Shown here piece by piece: positions 63,904 to 64,000 of a stretch of DNA of 64,000 nucleotides (positions are counted from its first letter, which is position 1; each line of letters opens with the position of its first letter). The notes under the pieces were generated by a model, which was not told where the DNA came from, made no database searches, and saw only the letters and a list, made by a program, of their open reading frames with translations. Source of the stretch: Varroa destructor. Its lineage: Eukaryota > Arthropoda > Arachnida > Mesostigmata > Varroidae. Location of the stretch: the NCBI RefSeq assembly GCF_002443255.2, contig NW_019211456.1:43493173-43557172 (forward strand), read 5' to 3'. Position numbers and translations under genes: made by a program.

Positions 63904-64000
63904 GTAAGTGATTAAAATCGCCCAGATCAATTATAAGAGCCGTTATTTCTTAATGAAGTTTCCGCTATTGTCCTTAAAATGCAAGAACAACGGTGATAAT

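Overview
The window is nuclear DNA of an animal, most likely an arthropod. Its genes are multi-exon with GT..AG introns from under 100 bp to over 5 kb, they lie far apart, and the rest is AT-rich non-coding DNA with many microsatellites. There are no operons, phage or CRISPR signals. I cannot fix the order or species; a mite or tick is possible but not shown.

Five genes can be modelled with good support by joining exons across splice sites. From left to right they are: the 3' end of a three-finger C2H2 zinc-finger protein (minus, 4236-5404); a complete TIPRL/TIP41-like PP2A-binding protein in five coding exons (minus, 6342-13944, including a 5.3 kb first intron); a branched-chain amino acid aminotransferase lacking only its N-terminal exon (minus, 28342-30925); a complete single-exon PEX2 peroxisomal RING E3 ligase (minus, 58468-59358); and the 5' exons of CLYBL, a mitochondrial citramalyl-CoA lyase (plus, from 60108, running off the right edge). 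PEX2 and CLYBL are head to head with 749 bp between their start codons and may share a promoter. Both gene products act on organelle metabolism, but nothing else links them functionally.

An unrecognised minus-strand gene is supported by three phase-compatible exons at 23362-24071. Weaker coding traces are an RRM-like fragment with a frame break at 42564-42826, an ORF of about 95 codons at 37309-37617, a pair of ORFs at 52873-53437 and a short ORF at 27816-28085.

The region 13.9-22.1 kb is different: it is GC-richer and full of CAG, CTG, CCG, CGT and GAT runs with open frames on both strands. It looks like promoter or 5' leader DNA of one or more genes rather than long coding exons. Smaller GC-rich islands lie near 33.0-33.9, 38.1-39.5 and 52.2-52.6 kb. 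Most of 31-58 kb is AT-rich with no gene I can defend. I found no convincing new biological system. The most useful leads are the unknown three-exon gene, the four-cysteine insert in TIPRL, the RRM fragment whose frame is restored by removing exactly 29 nt, and three degenerate tRNA-like A-box/B-box pairs.
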